Part shown: positions 15,963 to 26,107 of the stretch, one piece after another
How the letters are laid out: each line of letters begins with the position of its first letter
Position numbering within the stretch: the first letter of the stretch is position 1
Program-made: the position numbers and the translations under genes
The notes under the pieces: generated by a model
Told to the model about the DNA's origin: nothing
Database searches by the model: none
The model's input: the letters and a program-made list of their open reading frames with translations, nothing else
NCBI GenBank assembly: GCA_002354655.1
Contig: DELY01000041.1
Coordinates: forward strand, 103,876 to 167,875
Origin: Pseudomonas sp. UBA2684
GTDB taxonomy: Bacteria; Pseudomonadota; Gammaproteobacteria; Pseudomonadales; Pseudomonadaceae
DNA: 64,000 nt
Direction of reading: 5' to 3'

Positions 15963-16573
15963 TGAGCGAGTCGAGCGAACGCGACGCGCGGCACAAGGCG
16001 CGGATGGAGCGCAAGAAGGCCCTGATCGACGAGAAGATTGCCCAGGCCCAGGACGAATACGGTCTGTTGCTGGTGCACAGCGGCAACGGCAAGGGCAAGA
16101 GCAGCTCGGCCTTCGGCATGGTGGCGCGGGCGCTGGGGCATGGGTTCAAGGTCGGTGTGGTGCAATTTATCAAGGGTGCGGCGAGCACCGGAGAAGAGAC
16201 CTTCTTTCGGCGTTTCCCCGATGAGGTCAGCTACCACGTGATGGGCGAGGGTTTCACCTGGGAAACCCAGGACCGTCAGCGCGATATCCACAAGGCCCAG
16301 GAGGCCTGGGTGGTGGCGCGCCAGCTGCTGAACGACCCGGCGGTTGGCCTGGTGGTGCTGGACGAGCTGAACATCGCGCTGAAATACGGCTACCTGGAGC
16401 TGGACGCGGTACTCGCCGATATCGAGGCGCGGCCGTTGTTGCAGCACGTGGTGGTGACCGGTCGCGGCGCTCTGCCGGGGATGATCGAGGCGGCGGACAC
16501 CGTCACCGAGATGAGCCTGGTCAAGCATGCGTTCAAAGCTGGGGTCAAGGCGCAAAAAGGCGTGGAGTTTTGA
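15962..16573 (+). CDS. cobO: cob(I)yrinic acid a,c-diamide adenosyltransferase
   Basis: A 203-aa CobO/BtuR/CobA-type ATP:corrinoid adenosyltransferase, which attaches the 5'-deoxyadenosyl group to Co(I) corrinoids. The P-loop HSGNGKGKSS is at residues 39-48, followed by VVQFIKG, the Walker-B-like VVLDELNIALKYGYL and VVTGRGALP. An extended basic N-terminus is normal for the family. It overlaps the btuM stop and precedes cobB by 58 bp. Confidence 0.96.
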   Translation: MSESSERDARHKARMERKKALIDEKIAQAQDEYGLLLVHSGNGKGKSSSAFGMVARALGHGFKVGVVQFIKGAASTGEETFFRRFPDEVSYHVMGEGFTWETQDRQRDIHKAQEAWVVARQLLNDPAVGLVVLDELNIALKYGYLELDAVLADIEARPLLQHVVVTGRGALPGMIEAADTVTEMSLVKHAFKAGVKAQKGVEF

Positions 16574-16631
16574 TGCTCTCGCTCAGGCCATTGGCGGCCA
16601 AGTCCGCTCCCATCGGTATGCAGGTGCCGGC

Positions 16632-17939
16632 ATGAACACCTCCCGTCACTGCCCGGCGCTGTTGATCGCCGCACCGGCCTCCGGCCAGGGCAAAACCACC
16701 GTCACTGCGGCCCTGGCCCGCCTGCACAGCCGCCAGGGCAAGCGCGTGCGGGTATTCAAGTGCGGGCCGGACTTTCTCGATCCGATGATTCTCGCCCGCG
16801 CCAGCGGCGCGCCGGTGTACCAGCTGGATTTGTGGATGGTCGGCGAGGAGGACAGTCGCCGTTTGCTGTGGGAGGCGGCGGGCGAGGCCGAGCTGATTCT
16901 GATCGAGGGCGTGATGGGGCTGTTCGACGGTTCGCCGTCGGCGGCCGACCTGGCGCGGCATTTCGGCGTGCCGGTACTGGCGGTGATCGACGGCTCGGCC
17001 ATGGCCCAGACCTTCGGCGCGCTGGCCCACGGCCTGGCGACCTTCCAGGCGGATCTGCCGTTCTCCGGCGTGCTCGGCAACCGCACCGGCAGCCTGCGCC
17101 ACGGCGAGATTTTGCGCGATGCCTTGCCGCCGTCGATTCGCTGGTACGGCGCCTTGCCGCGCAGCGCCGCGGTGGAGTTGCCCAGCCGTCATCTGGGTTT
17201 GGTCCAGGCTGAGGAGCTGGCCGATCTGGACGCCCGCCTGGATGCCGCCGCCGATGCCCTCGCCGCCAGCGCCGACGTGGCCTTGCCGCCGCCAGTGAGA
17301 TTCGCCGCTGCCACGCCGCGGGTTATCGCGCCGCTGCTCGACGGTGTACGCATCGGCGTGGCCCGCGACAGCGCCTTTGCCTTCATCTACCAGGCCAACC
17401 TCGACCTGCTGCATGCGCTGGGTGCGCAGCTGTGCTTCTTCTCGCCGCTGCACGATTCGCTATTGCCGCAGGTGGACAGCCTGTACCTGCCCGGTGGCTA
17501 CCCGGAATTGCACCTGGCGCAACTGGCAGCCAACCAGGCCATGGCCGCCGCGATCCGTGCGCACCACGCGGCGGGCAAGCCGATCCATGCCGAGTGCGGC
17601 GGCATGCTCTACCTGCTCGACAAGCTGACCGACAAGCAGGGCGCCAGTGGCCGCATGCTGGGTTTGCTGGCCGGGGAAGCCACCCTGCAACCGCGTCTCA
17701 CCGCCCTGGCGTTGCAGGACGCCGAGCTGCCGGAAGGGCGCTTGCGTGGCCACACCTTCCACCATTCGGCGTTGACCACCGCGCTGACGCCGCTGGCCCG
17801 TGGCGAGTGCCCCAACTACCAGCGCACCGCCGAAGCGGTGTATCGCCTGGGGCGGCTGACGGCCTCGTACATCCACTTTTATCTGCCGTCCGATCCGCTG
17901 GCGGCGGCTGCGCTGTTCATGCCGGATGAGCGTCGATGA
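16632..17939 (+). CDS. cobB: cobyrinic/hydrogenobyrinic acid a,c-diamide synthase
   Basis: A 435-aa glutamine amidotransferase that amidates the a and c side chains of the corrin ring. The N-terminal dethiobiotin-synthetase-like ATPase has APASGQGKTT near residue 18. The C-terminal GATase domain has the nucleophile Cys in HAECGGMLYL and the conserved HTFHHS stretch. The start at 16632 (MNTSRHC) is chosen because upstream in-frame sequence overlaps cobO and has no family similarity. The stop overlaps the bluB start by ATGA. Confidence 0.95.
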   Translation: MNTSRHCPALLIAAPASGQGKTTVTAALARLHSRQGKRVRVFKCGPDFLDPMILARASGAPVYQLDLWMVGEEDSRRLLWEAAGEAELILIEGVMGLFDGSPSAADLARHFGVPVLAVIDGSAMAQTFGALAHGLATFQADLPFSGVLGNRTGSLRHGEILRDALPPSIRWYGALPRSAAVELPSRHLGLVQAEELADLDARLDAAADALAASADVALPPPVRFAAATPRVIAPLLDGVRIGVARDSAFAFIYQANLDLLHALGAQLCFFSPLHDSLLPQVDSLYLPGGYPELHLAQLAANQAMAAAIRAHHAAGKPIHAECGGMLYLLDKLTDKQGASGRMLGLLAGEATLQPRLTALALQDAELPEGRLRGHTFHHSALTTALTPLARGECPNYQRTAEAVYRLGRLTASYIHFYLPSDPLAAAALFMPDERR

Positions 17940-18595
17940 GGCGTGCCGACAACGCGCATGCGTTTAGCCCCGAGGAGCGCGCCGCGGTGTACCGGGCCAT
18001 CGCCGAGCGCCGCGATATGCGCCACTTTGTCGGCGGTGAGGTGGCGCCGCAGTTATTGGCGCGCCTGCTCGAAGCCGCGCACCAGGCGCCGAGCGTCGGC
18101 TTGATGCAGCCCTGGCGCTTTATCCGCATCAGCCGTGCGCCGCTGCGCGAGGCGATCCACGACCTGGTGGAGGCGGAGCGGGTGCGCACCGCCGACGCAC
18201 TGGGCGAGCGCAGCGACGCATTTATGCGCCTCAAGGTCGAGGGCATCCGCGAGTGCGCCGAGCTGTTGGTGGTGGCGCTGATGGATGGGCGCGAGGCGCA
18301 TGTCTTCGGCCGCCGCACCTTGCCGGAAATGGATATGGCATCTCTGGCCTGCGCCATTCAGAATCTCTGGCTGGCCGCGCGCGCCGAGGGTTTGGGCATG
18401 GGCTGGGTGTCGTTGTTCGAGCCGCAGGCGCTGGCCGAGCTGCTGGGCATGCCGCCCGGCAGCAAGCCCCTGGCGGTGTTGTGCCTGGGGCCGGTGGCGG
18501 CTTTCTACGAGGCGCCGATGCTGGTGCAACAAGGCTGGGCCGAGGTGCGGCCATTGAGCGAGCTGCTGTTTCAGGATCGCTGGGGAGCTTTCTAG
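17936..18595 (+). CDS. bluB: 5,6-dimethylbenzimidazole synthase
   Basis: A 219-aa nitroreductase-fold enzyme that fragments reduced FMN with oxygen to make 5,6-dimethylbenzimidazole, the lower ligand of B12. The start overlaps the cobB stop (ATGA). Family features are the ERRDMRHF flavin-binding N-terminus, the PSVGLMQPWRF segment and GLGMGWVSLF. It implies that this organism makes its own lower ligand aerobically, which the cobT gene further downstream would activate. Confidence 0.93.
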   Translation: MRRADNAHAFSPEERAAVYRAIAERRDMRHFVGGEVAPQLLARLLEAAHQAPSVGLMQPWRFIRISRAPLREAIHDLVEAERVRTADALGERSDAFMRLKVEGIRECAELLVVALMDGREAHVFGRRTLPEMDMASLACAIQNLWLAARAEGLGMGWVSLFEPQALAELLGMPPGSKPLAVLCLGPVAAFYEAPMLVQQGWAEVRPLSELLFQDRWGAF

Positions 18596-18616
18596 ATGGG
18601 CAACAGACCCTAGCCC

Positions 18617-18647
18617 GTAGGGTGGACATGGCGAAGCCTTGTCCACC
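18617..18647. repeat. GTAGGGTGG-family repeat, member c
   Basis: GTAGGGTGGACA and TTGTCCACC enclose a short GGCGAAGCC loop, 22 bp after the bluB stop. Together with the unit at 18731 it fills the 296-bp gap before the BtuF-like gene. Confidence 0.7.
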
Positions 18648-18730
18648 GAGTCTTGCGGCGGACTCGTCGCGGGGCGCGTCTTGCGCGAATAACTCCGTCC
18701 CCAGGAGCCGTGCAGCGGCCAGCTAAGAGG

Positions 18731-18835
18731 GGCCTTGGCCGCGCGCGCTTTGCCCTGCCTTGAGCGCGTTGCCTGAACAGCTCGCGGTCGAGACCGCTAC
18801 CACAACAGCCTGACTGCTTATGCAACCCGTAATGC
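18731..18835. repeat. AACAGCTCGCGGTC repeat, copy 3
   Basis: This unit has GGGGCCTTGG, GCGCGCGC, CCTTGAGCGCGTTGCC, TGAACAGCTCGCGGTC and GAGACCGCT in a row, then a GCCTGACTGCTTATGC tail. It matches 12317-12400 directly and 12890-12966 inverted. It separates the riboswitch-led genes from the second cobalamin operon. Confidence 0.75.
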
Positions 18836-18891
18836 TACAGAGCCATCGATAAACTAACCGCCCAGCTCACTCGCCAAGGAACGTGTCATCA

Positions 18892-19689
18892 ATGAAAGGC
18901 CCGCAACGGATCGTCTGCCTGTCCACCGAGACCTGCGAAACCCTCTATTTGCTCGGAGAACAGACGCGCATTGCGGGGATTTCCGGCTTTACCGTGCGCC
19001 CACCCCAGGCGCGCAAGGAAAAACCCAAGGTCAGCGGCTTCACCAGTGCGCGGCTCGACAAGATTCTCGCGCTCAAGCCCGATCTGGTGCTGGGCTATTG
19101 CGACCTGCAGGCGGATATCGCCGCCGATCTGGCCCGCGAAGGATTGGAGGTGCACCTGTTCAACCAGCGCGACATCGCCGGCACCTACCGGATGATCGAA
19201 ACCCTCGGCGCGCTGGTGCACGCCAATGGGCGCGCCGAGCAGTTGATCGTCGAGTTGCAGGCCGGCCTGGAGCGCATCCGCGCCAGCGCCGCGTGCCTGC
19301 CGCGTCGGCCCAGGGTGTATTTTGAAGAGTGGAACGAGCCGTTGATCAGCGGCATCGGCTGGGTCAGCGAGCTGATCGAGTTGGCCGGCGGCGAGGACTG
19401 CTTCGCCGAGCTGGGCGGCTTCAAGCGGGCCAAGCAGCGCATTATCGAAGACCCGCAGGAAGTGCTGCGCCGCGCCCCCGAGCTGATCATCGGTTCCTGG
19501 TGCGGCAAGCGTTTTCGTCCCGAGCAGGTCGCCGCGCGGCCGGGTTGGCACAGCATCCCGGCGGTGCGCAACGGCCACCTGTATGAGATCAAATCGCCGG
19601 ACATCCTCCAGGCCGGGCCGGCGGCCTTGACCGATGGCGTGCGCCAGTTGCACGCGCTGATTCGCCGCTGCGTCGAGGCGCAGCCGTGA
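18892..19689 (+). CDS. BtuF-like cobalamin-binding protein without signal peptide
   Basis: A 265-aa protein of the periplasmic-binding fold used for B12 and iron chelates ([17 protein letters not shown], then [10 protein letters not shown]). No signal peptide or lipobox is visible, and the family strands begin at once after the start. The ATG at 18892 lies 11 nt after AAGGA. True BtuF is periplasmic, so this copy may work in the cytoplasm, perhaps as a corrinoid carrier or salvage protein; that is inference. It starts the operon of overlapping genes that ends with cobS, and its stop overlaps the cobD GTG. Confidence 0.8.
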   Translation: MKGPQRIVCLSTETCETLYLLGEQTRIAGISGFTVRPPQARKEKPKVSGFTSARLDKILALKPDLVLGYCDLQADIAADLAREGLEVHLFNQRDIAGTYRMIETLGALVHANGRAEQLIVELQAGLERIRASAACLPRRPRVYFEEWNEPLISGIGWVSELIELAGGEDCFAELGGFKRAKQRIIEDPQEVLRRAPELIIGSWCGKRFRPEQVAARPGWHSIPAVRNGHLYEIKSPDILQAGPAALTDGVRQLHALIRRCVEAQP

Positions 19690-20594
19690 GCCTGGTGTTC
19701 AGCGCCGTGGCCGGCGTGGCCCTGGATGCCGCCTTGGGTGAGCCGAAGGGCTGGCATCCGCTGGTGGCGTTCGGCCGTCTGGCCGAGCGCATCGAGCAGC
19801 GTTTCAACCCGGCCGGTGGCGGCTGGCGCAGCCATGGGGTTAGCGCCTGGTGCCTGGCGGTGTTGCCGCTGACCCTGCTGGCCGGGCTGCTGGCACAGGT
19901 GCCGGCCTTTGGCTGGGCGGTGGAGATTCTCGCCCTGTACCTGGCCCTGGGCCTGAAAAGCCTGGGCGAGCATGCCCAGCCAGTGGCGCAGGCGCTGCGC
20001 CTTGGCGACCTGGCCCTGGCCCGGCAGCGGGTCGGCTACATGGTCAGCCGCCACACCGCCGCGCTGGATGCCACCGGCGTGGCCCGTGCCGGCACCGAAT
20101 CGGTGCTGGAAAATGGCTCGGATGCGGTGTTCGCCGCGTTGTTCTGGTTTCTCGTCGCCGGTGCGCCGGGCGTGGTGCTGTACCGCCTGAGCAATACCCT
20201 GGACGCCATGTGGGGCTATCGCAGCGCACGCTTCGAGCGCTTTGGCTGGGCGGCGGCGAAGATCGACGATGTGCTCAACTACGTCCCGGCGCGCTTGGTG
20301 GCGCTGACCTACGCGGTGCTCGGGCGGACCTGGCTGGCCTTGACCTGCTGGCAACGCCAGGCGCCGCAGTGGGACAGCCCCAACGCCGGCCCGGTGATGG
20401 CGGCGGGCGCTGGTGCCCTGGGTGTCAGCCTCGGCGGCGCGGCGCAGTACCACGGCGAGGTGCATGAGCGCCCGCAACTGGGTGAAGGGCCGTCGCCCAA
20501 GGCGCGGGACATCGAGCGGGCACTGAACCTGGTCAACGGCGGCGTGCTGCTGTGGCTGGCGCTACTGATCGCCATGGAGGTGCTACGTGCTTGA
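19686..20594 (+). CDS. cobD: adenosylcobinamide-phosphate synthase (CbiB/CobD)
   Basis: A 302-aa polytopic membrane protein that joins aminopropanol phosphate to adenosylcobyric acid. It starts with GTG overlapping the previous stop. Family hallmarks are [17 protein letters not shown] near the start, the conserved [13 protein letters not shown] and [13 protein letters not shown], and a [12 protein letters not shown] motif near the C-terminus. Its last 8 bp overlap the cobC gene. Confidence 0.94.
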   Translation: MSLVFSAVAGVALDAALGEPKGWHPLVAFGRLAERIEQRFNPAGGGWRSHGVSAWCLAVLPLTLLAGLLAQVPAFGWAVEILALYLALGLKSLGEHAQPVAQALRLGDLALARQRVGYMVSRHTAALDATGVARAGTESVLENGSDAVFAALFWFLVAGAPGVVLYRLSNTLDAMWGYRSARFERFGWAAAKIDDVLNYVPARLVALTYAVLGRTWLALTCWQRQAPQWDSPNAGPVMAAGAGALGVSLGGAAQYHGEVHERPQLGEGPSPKARDIERALNLVNGGVLLWLALLIAMEVLRA

Positions 20595-21579
20595 ACATGG
20601 CGGCCGCTTGCGTGCGGCTTCGCAACGCTTTGCTATTCCCCTCGACGAGTGGCTCGACCTGTCCACCGGCATCGCCCCTTACGGCTGGCCGCTGCCGACG
20701 CTTGCCACACAGGCCTGGACCCGTCTGCCGGAGCTCGACGACGGCCTGGAGGCCGCTGCCCGCGATTACTACGGCGTTGCCAGTCTGTTGCCGGTGGCCG
20801 GTTCGCAGGCGGCGATCCAGGCGTTGCCACGGCTGCGCCGCAACGCCACGGTGGGCATCGTCTCGCCGGCCTACGCCGAGCACGCGGCGGCCTGGCAGCG
20901 CGAAGGCCATCGCCTGCTGGAAATCAGCGAAGCCGCGGTCAACCGCGCCCTGGAACGGCTCGACGTGCTGCTGCTGATCAACCCCAACAACCCCACCGGC
21001 CGGCGTATCGACAGCGCGCAACTGCTGGCCTGGCATGCGCGCCTGGCCGAACGCGGCGGCTGGCTGGTGGTGGATGAAGCCTTTATCGATTGCACCCCCG
21101 AGCACAGCCTGGCGACGTTCAGCCACTTGCCTGGATTGATCGTGCTGCGCTCGTTCGGCAAGTTCTTCGGCCTGGCCGGCATTCGTCTGGGGTTCGTGCT
21201 GGCCGAGCCTACGCTGCTCGAGCCACTGGCCGAGCTGCTGGGCCCCTGGACCGTCAGCGGTCCGGCGCGGGCGGTGGCCAGCGTGTTGTTGCAGGACAAC
21301 GCCGGGCAGCAGGCCCAGCGCCAGCGCTTGAGCACCGATGGCGAACGTCTGGCGGCGCTGCTTGGCGCCCACGGCTGGCCGCCGACCGGCGGCTGCGCGC
21401 TGTTTCACTGGGTCGCCAGCGAGCGCGCCGGCGCCTTGCATGAATTTCTCGCCGCTAACGGCATTCTTACCCGTTTGTTTCTCAGCCCGAGCAGCCTGCG
21501 TTTCGGCCTGCCGGCGGATGAAACCAGCTGGCAGCGCCTGGAGCAGGCGCTGCGGGTCTTCGCCCTGGAGTCTGTATGA
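20587..21579 (+). CDS. cobC: threonine-phosphate decarboxylase (PLP enzyme)
   Basis: A 330-aa class I/II aminotransferase-fold enzyme that makes aminopropanol phosphate for the nucleotide loop. The GTG start at 20587 lies inside the end of cobD. Visible motifs are the N-terminal [14 protein letters not shown], the NPNNPTGR loop, the PLP-contacting Asp in VVDEAFID and the Schiff-base Lys in [15 protein letters not shown]. The ATGA overlap with cobQ shows tight coupling. Confidence 0.94.
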   Translation: MLEHGGRLRAASQRFAIPLDEWLDLSTGIAPYGWPLPTLATQAWTRLPELDDGLEAAARDYYGVASLLPVAGSQAAIQALPRLRRNATVGIVSPAYAEHAAAWQREGHRLLEISEAAVNRALERLDVLLLINPNNPTGRRIDSAQLLAWHARLAERGGWLVVDEAFIDCTPEHSLATFSHLPGLIVLRSFGKFFGLAGIRLGFVLAEPTLLEPLAELLGPWTVSGPARAVASVLLQDNAGQQAQRQRLSTDGERLAALLGAHGWPPTGGCALFHWVASERAGALHEFLAANGILTRLFLSPSSLRFGLPADETSWQRLEQALRVFALESV

Positions 21580-23027
21580 GCGTCACCCTGATGGTGCAAG
21601 GCACCACCTCCGATGCCGGCAAAAGCACCCTGGTGACCGCGCTGTGCCGCTGGCTCAAACGCCAGGGCGTCAGTGTGGTGCCGTTCAAACCGCAGAACAT
21701 GGCGCTCAATAGCGCGGTCACCGCCGACGGCGGCGAGATCGGCCGGGCCCAGGCGGTACAGGCCCAGGCGGCCGGGCTGGCGCCGCACAGCGACATGAAC
21801 CCGGTGCTGCTCAAGCCCAACAGCGACATCGGCGCCCAGGTGATCATCCATGGCCGTGCCCTCAGCAGCATGGATGCCGTGGCCTATCACGATTACAAGA
21901 AGGTGGCGATGCAGGCGGTGCTGCAATCGCACCAGCGCTTGAGCGCGGCCTACCCGGTGGTGATGGTCGAGGGCGCGGGTTCGCCGGCGGAGATCAATCT
22001 GCGCGCCGGTGACATTGCCAATATGGGCTTTGCCGAGGCGGTGGATTGCCCGGTGATCCTGATTGCCGATATCGACAAGGGCGGCGTGTTTGCCCATCTG
22101 GTCGGCACCCTGGCGTTGCTTTCCGAGAGCGAGCAGGCGCGGGTGCAGGGTTTTGTGATCAACCGTTTTCGCGGCGACATCGCCCTGTTGCAACCGGGCC
22201 TGGACTGGCTGCAGCAGCGCACCGGCAAGCCGGTGCTCGGCGTGCTGCCGTACCTGATGGATTTCCACCTGGAGGCCGAGGACGCCATCGACACCCGCCA
22301 GACCGCCAAGGCGGCCGAGACGCTCAAGGTGGTGGTGCCGGTGCTGCCGCGCATCAGCAATCACACCGATTTCGACCCGCTGCGCCTGCACCCGCAGGTC
22401 GAGCTGAGCTTTGTCGGCCCCGGCCAGACGATCCCGCCGGCCGACCTGATCATCCTGCCCGGCTCGAAAAGCGTGCGCGCCGACCTGGCCTTCCTGCGTC
22501 AGCAGGGCTGGGCGGCGGCCATCGCCAAACACCTGCGCTATGGCGGCAAGCTGCTGGGTATCTGCGGCGGCTTGCAGATGCTCGGCACGCAGATCGACGA
22601 CCCGCATGGCCTGGAAGGGGCGGCGGGTTGCAGCGAGGGTTTCGGACTGCTGGATTTCACTACTGTGCTGGAGCCGCAAAAGCAGCTGCGCAATGTGCGC
22701 GGCCAGCTGTGCCTGGAACATGCCGCGGTCAGTGGTTACGAGATTCATGCCGGGGTCAGTACAGGTGCAGGCCTGAACGCGGCCGTGCGGCTGGACGATG
22801 GCCGCGCCGATGGCGGCCTGAGCGCCGATGGTCAGGTGCTCGGTACCTATCTGCACGGCCTGTTTGAAACCCCGCAGGCGTGCAGCGCGTTGCTGCGCTG
22901 GGCCGGCCTATGCGAGGTGCAGCAGGTGGATTACCACGCCTTGCGTGAGCGTGATATCGAGCGCTTGGCCGATCTGGTCGAGGCGCATCTGGATACTGAA
23001 AAACTGCGAACGCTATGTGGCCTGTAG
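21576..23027 (+). CDS. cobQ: cobyric acid synthase (glutamine-hydrolysing)
   Basis: A 483-aa amidotransferase that amidates corrin positions b, d, e and g. The N-terminal ATPase has [17 protein letters not shown] and the family block [12 protein letters not shown]. The GATase domain has its Cys in [10 protein letters not shown] and the His/Glu pair in GTYLHGLFE. The stop codon TAG (23025-23027) lies inside the left arm of a GTAGGGTGG-type repeat, so the repeat sets the exact C-terminus. Confidence 0.95.
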   Translation: MSVTLMVQGTTSDAGKSTLVTALCRWLKRQGVSVVPFKPQNMALNSAVTADGGEIGRAQAVQAQAAGLAPHSDMNPVLLKPNSDIGAQVIIHGRALSSMDAVAYHDYKKVAMQAVLQSHQRLSAAYPVVMVEGAGSPAEINLRAGDIANMGFAEAVDCPVILIADIDKGGVFAHLVGTLALLSESEQARVQGFVINRFRGDIALLQPGLDWLQQRTGKPVLGVLPYLMDFHLEAEDAIDTRQTAKAAETLKVVVPVLPRISNHTDFDPLRLHPQVELSFVGPGQTIPPADLIILPGSKSVRADLAFLRQQGWAAAIAKHLRYGGKLLGICGGLQMLGTQIDDPHGLEGAAGCSEGFGLLDFTTVLEPQKQLRNVRGQLCLEHAAVSGYEIHAGVSTGAGLNAAVRLDDGRADGGLSADGQVLGTYLHGLFETPQACSALLRWAGLCEVQQVDYHALRERDIERLADLVEAHLDTEKLRTLCGL

Positions 23028-23097
23028 GGTGGATCACGCTTTATCGATCCACCATTTGCGGCGCGATGGTGGATGTAGAAAACGACATCCACCCTAC
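23024..23097. repeat. GTAGGGTGG-family repeat, member d, overlapping the cobQ stop
   Basis: GTAGGGTGGAT at the left and ATCCACCCTAC at the right bound a 74-bp composite palindrome with two inner hairpins. It is the only break in an otherwise overlapping string of genes from 18892 to 25983. Confidence 0.8.
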
Positions 23098-23115
23098 GGG
23101 GAGACAAGGTGAACC

Positions 23116-23637
23116 ATGCGTGAACTGATTCTCGGCGGTGCCCGCTCTGGCAAAAGCCGCCTGGCCGAGCGTTTGGCCAGCGAATCCGGCCTGGCGGTGA
23201 CTTATATCGCCACCAGCCAGGCGCTGGATGGCGAAATGAATACGCGCATCCAACATCACCGCGAACGCCGTCCGGCGCACTGGGGGCTGATTGAAGAGCC
23301 GCTCGAACTGGCGCGCGTGCTGCGCGAACAGGCGGCAGCGGAGCGCTGCCTGCTGGTCGATTGCCTGACCCTGTGGCTGACCAACCTGCTGCTGTTGGAC
23401 GATCCGGCGCGCTTGCAGACCGAGCGCGAGGCTCTGCTCGATGCCCTGGTCGAACTGCCGGGGCGGCTCATCCTGGTCAGCAACGAAACCGGCCTGGGCG
23501 TGGTGCCGCTGGGCGAGCTGACCCGCCGTTATGTCGACGAGGCGGGCTGGCTGCACCAGGCGCTGGCCGGGCGCTGTGAGCGGGTGGTGTTTACCGTGGC
23601 GGGCTTGCCGATGTTGTTGAAGGGAGACGCGTTATGA
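23116..23637 (+). CDS. cobP: adenosylcobinamide kinase / adenosylcobinamide-phosphate guanylyltransferase
   Basis: A 173-aa bifunctional enzyme that phosphorylates and then GMP-activates adenosylcobinamide. The P-loop [12 protein letters not shown] lies at residues 6-17, followed by the [10 protein letters not shown] block with the His that receives GMP, and [14 protein letters not shown]. It is 88 bp after cobQ, behind a repeat, and overlaps cobT by ATGA. Confidence 0.95.
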   Translation: MRELILGGARSGKSRLAERLASESGLAVTYIATSQALDGEMNTRIQHHRERRPAHWGLIEEPLELARVLREQAAAERCLLVDCLTLWLTNLLLLDDPARLQTEREALLDALVELPGRLILVSNETGLGVVPLGELTRRYVDEAGWLHQALAGRCERVVFTVAGLPMLLKGDAL

Positions 23638-24689
23638 GTCTGCACTGGTGGCAGAACCCCTGCCAGCCGCTGGATCACGTGGCACGCGGCAAGGCCCAGG
23701 CCCGCCAGCTAGAGCTGACCAAACCGGCCGGCGCGCTCGGCCAACTGGAGCAGCTGGCGATTCAGCTGGCGGCGCTGCAAGGTCGCCAGCGGCCGAGTGT
23801 CGAGCGGCTGTGGATTGGTATCTTCGCCGCCGACCATGGCGTGGTCGCCGAGGGTGTGTCGGCCTACCCGCAGGCGGTTACCGGGCAGATGCTGCGCAAT
23901 TTCGTCGGCGGCGGGGCGGCTATCAGTGTGCTGGCCAAGCAGTTGGGGGCGACCCTGGACGTCGTCGACCTTGGCACCGCCGTACCGCTGGAAGCGCTAC
24001 CCGGCGTGCGGCATTTGCACATCGGTGCCGGTACGCAGAACTTCCTTCACGGCCCGGCGATGACCTGCGCGCAGGCGCTGATTGCCTTGGAGGCTGGCCG
24101 CGACAGCGTCGCGCGGGCGCAGCAGGCCGGCGTCGAACTGTTTATCGGCGGCGAGATGGGCATCGGCAATACCAGCACCGCCACGGCGCTGGCGTGTTGG
24201 CTGCTGGGCTGCCCGGCGGCCGAGCTGGTCGGCCCCGGCACCGGTCTGGATGCGCCTGGGCTGGCGCGCAAGACGGCGGTGATCGACGCCGCCCTGGCCC
24301 TGCATCGGCCGGCCATCGGCGAGCCGATCGAGGCCTTGGTGCGCCTGGGCGGTTTCGAGATCGCCGCACTGACTGGCGCTTACCTGGCCTGCGCCCAGCG
24401 CGGCCTGCCGGCACTGGTCGATGGCTTTATCTGCAGCGTCGCCGCCTTGCTCGCCGTGCGCCTCAATCCCGCCTGCCGCGACTGGCTGCTGTTCGCCCAC
24501 CGGGGCGCCGAGCCCGGGCATCGGCGGGTATTGCAGGCGATGCAGGCCGAACCCTTGCTCGACCTGGGCCTGCGCCTGGGCGAGGGCAGTGGCGCCGCGC
24601 TCGCCGTGCCTTTGCTGCAACTGGCCTGCCGGCTGCATAACGACATGGCCACCTTCGCCGAAGCCGCCGTGGCGGAGCGACCGGCATGA
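23634..24689 (+). CDS. cobT: nicotinate-nucleotide--dimethylbenzimidazole phosphoribosyltransferase
   Basis: A 351-aa enzyme (called CobU in the P. denitrificans scheme) that makes alpha-ribazole phosphate from nicotinate mononucleotide and dimethylbenzimidazole, the BluB product. Motifs include [19 protein letters not shown], the [12 protein letters not shown] helix and [14 protein letters not shown]. The Glu needed for base activation fits the C-terminal [12 protein letters not shown]. It overlaps its neighbours on both sides by ATGA. Confidence 0.95.
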   Translation: MSLHWWQNPCQPLDHVARGKAQARQLELTKPAGALGQLEQLAIQLAALQGRQRPSVERLWIGIFAADHGVVAEGVSAYPQAVTGQMLRNFVGGGAAISVLAKQLGATLDVVDLGTAVPLEALPGVRHLHIGAGTQNFLHGPAMTCAQALIALEAGRDSVARAQQAGVELFIGGEMGIGNTSTATALACWLLGCPAAELVGPGTGLDAPGLARKTAVIDAALALHRPAIGEPIEALVRLGGFEIAALTGAYLACAQRGLPALVDGFICSVAALLAVRLNPACRDWLLFAHRGAEPGHRRVLQAMQAEPLLDLGLRLGEGSGAALAVPLLQLACRLHNDMATFAEAAVAERPA

Positions 24690-25261
24690 CCCTGCACCTG
24701 GAACTGCTGCGCCACGGCGAAACGGAACTGGGCGGCGGCCTGCGCGGCAGCCTCGACGATGCGTTGACGGCCAAGGGCTGGGCGCAGCTGCGCGAGGCGG
24801 TTGTCGATGCCGGCCCGTGGGATCGAGTGGTCAGCTCGCCGTTGCAACGTTGTGCGCGATTTGCCGAGGAGCTGGCCGAGCAGCGCGGGCTGCCGTTGTC
24901 CCTGGAGGCGGACCTGCAAGAGCTGCATTTCGGCGCCTGGGAAGGGTGCAGCGCCGCCGAACTGATGCACCGCGATGCCGAGGCGCTGGGGCAATTCTGG
25001 AGCGACCCCTATGCCTTCACCCCGCCAGAAGGCGAGCCACTGCTGGCGTTCGAGGCGCGCGTGCTGGCGGCCCTGGCCCGGTTGCAGGCGCAACACAATG
25101 GCCAGCGCATCCTGGTGCTGACCCATGGCGGCGTGATGCGCCTACTGCTGGCGCGGGCCAGGAGCTTGCCGCGGCATGAGCTGTTACAGGTCAACGTTGG
25201 CCATGCCGAGCGCTTCCGCCTGCGCCTGGAGCGCACCGGGCATTTGCAGGAGCTGGCATGA
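24686..25261 (+). CDS. alpha-ribazole phosphatase-like histidine phosphatase
   Basis: A 191-aa histidine phosphatase with the phospho-His in [11 protein letters not shown] at the N-terminus and [12 protein letters not shown] carrying the second His. Its place between cobT and cobS suggests removal of the phosphate from alpha-ribazole 5'-phosphate or from adenosylcobalamin 5'-phosphate, the job of E. coli CobC. Sequence alone does not exclude another phosphomonoester. It overlaps both neighbours by ATGA. Confidence 0.9.
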   Translation: MTLHLELLRHGETELGGGLRGSLDDALTAKGWAQLREAVVDAGPWDRVVSSPLQRCARFAEELAEQRGLPLSLEADLQELHFGAWEGCSAAELMHRDAEALGQFWSDPYAFTPPEGEPLLAFEARVLAALARLQAQHNGQRILVLTHGGVMRLLLARARSLPRHELLQVNVGHAERFRLRLERTGHLQELA

Positions 25262-25983
25262 CACCGCTGTTGATCGCCGTGCAATTTCTCACCCGCCTGC
25301 CGATCAGCCTGGCGGGCCTGCCAACGCCCGTGCAGATCGGCCGCTCGCAGCTCTGGTACCCGCTGGTGGGGCTGCTGCTCGGCCTGCTGCTGGTGGCCGT
25401 GCAGGCCCTGCTCGACGCTACGCCGGTGCTGTTGCAGGCTGCGCTGCTGCTCGCCCTGTGGGTCGGGCTGAGCGGTGGCCTGCACCTGGATGGCCTGGCC
25501 GATAGCGCCGATGCCTGGGTCGGCGGTTTCGGCGATAGAGAACACACCCTGGCGATCATGCAAGACCCGCGCAGCGGGCCGATTGCCGTGGTGGTGCTGG
25601 TGCTGTTGTTGCTGCTCAAGTTCGCCGCGCTGGTGGCGCTGCTCGACGCCGGGCATGGCCTGTGGTTGCTGCTCGCGCCCTGGCTAGCGCGCGGGCTGTT
25701 GCCGCTGTTGTTCCTCACCACGCCCTATGTCCGTGCCGGCGGCCTGGGCCAGGCCTTGGCCGAGCATGTACCGCGCCGGCCATTGCCCTGGGTGCTCGCC
25801 AGCCATGCCGCGGCAGTCCTGTTGTTCGGCTGGCCTGGCGTGCTGGCCTTGCTGGTGGCCGCTGGGTTGTTCGTCTACCTGCGCCGAATGATGCTCAACC
25901 GCCTGGGCGGCAGTACCGGCGACACCGCCGGCGCACTGCTGGAACTGGTCGAGTGCGCGGTGCTGGTGGCGCTGGCGCTGTGA
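25258..25983 (+). CDS. cobS: adenosylcobinamide-GDP ribazoletransferase (cobalamin synthase)
   Basis: A 241-aa polytopic membrane enzyme (CobV in the P. denitrificans scheme) that joins GDP-cobinamide to alpha-ribazole. The family signature GGLHLDGLADSADAW is present near residue 70, followed by DPRSGPIAVV, LLLAPWLARGLLPLLF and several hydrophobic helices. It is the last gene of the operon; nothing cobalamin-related follows. No strong terminator is visible after its stop. Confidence 0.94.
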   Translation: MTPLLIAVQFLTRLPISLAGLPTPVQIGRSQLWYPLVGLLLGLLLVAVQALLDATPVLLQAALLLALWVGLSGGLHLDGLADSADAWVGGFGDREHTLAIMQDPRSGPIAVVVLVLLLLLKFAALVALLDAGHGLWLLLAPWLARGLLPLLFLTTPYVRAGGLGQALAEHVPRRPLPWVLASHAAAVLLFGWPGVLALLVAAGLFVYLRRMMLNRLGGSTGDTAGALLELVECAVLVALAL

Positions 25984-26107
25984 CTCGAAGGTAAATCCAC
26001 GCGGGGTCGGCTTGCACTGTACTGTTACGATTTTCCAGCCCCAGTGCGCGCGCAACGGACATTGCTCGCCTAGGGTCTAGGGACAACCACAATTAGTTCA
26101 TAAGCCC

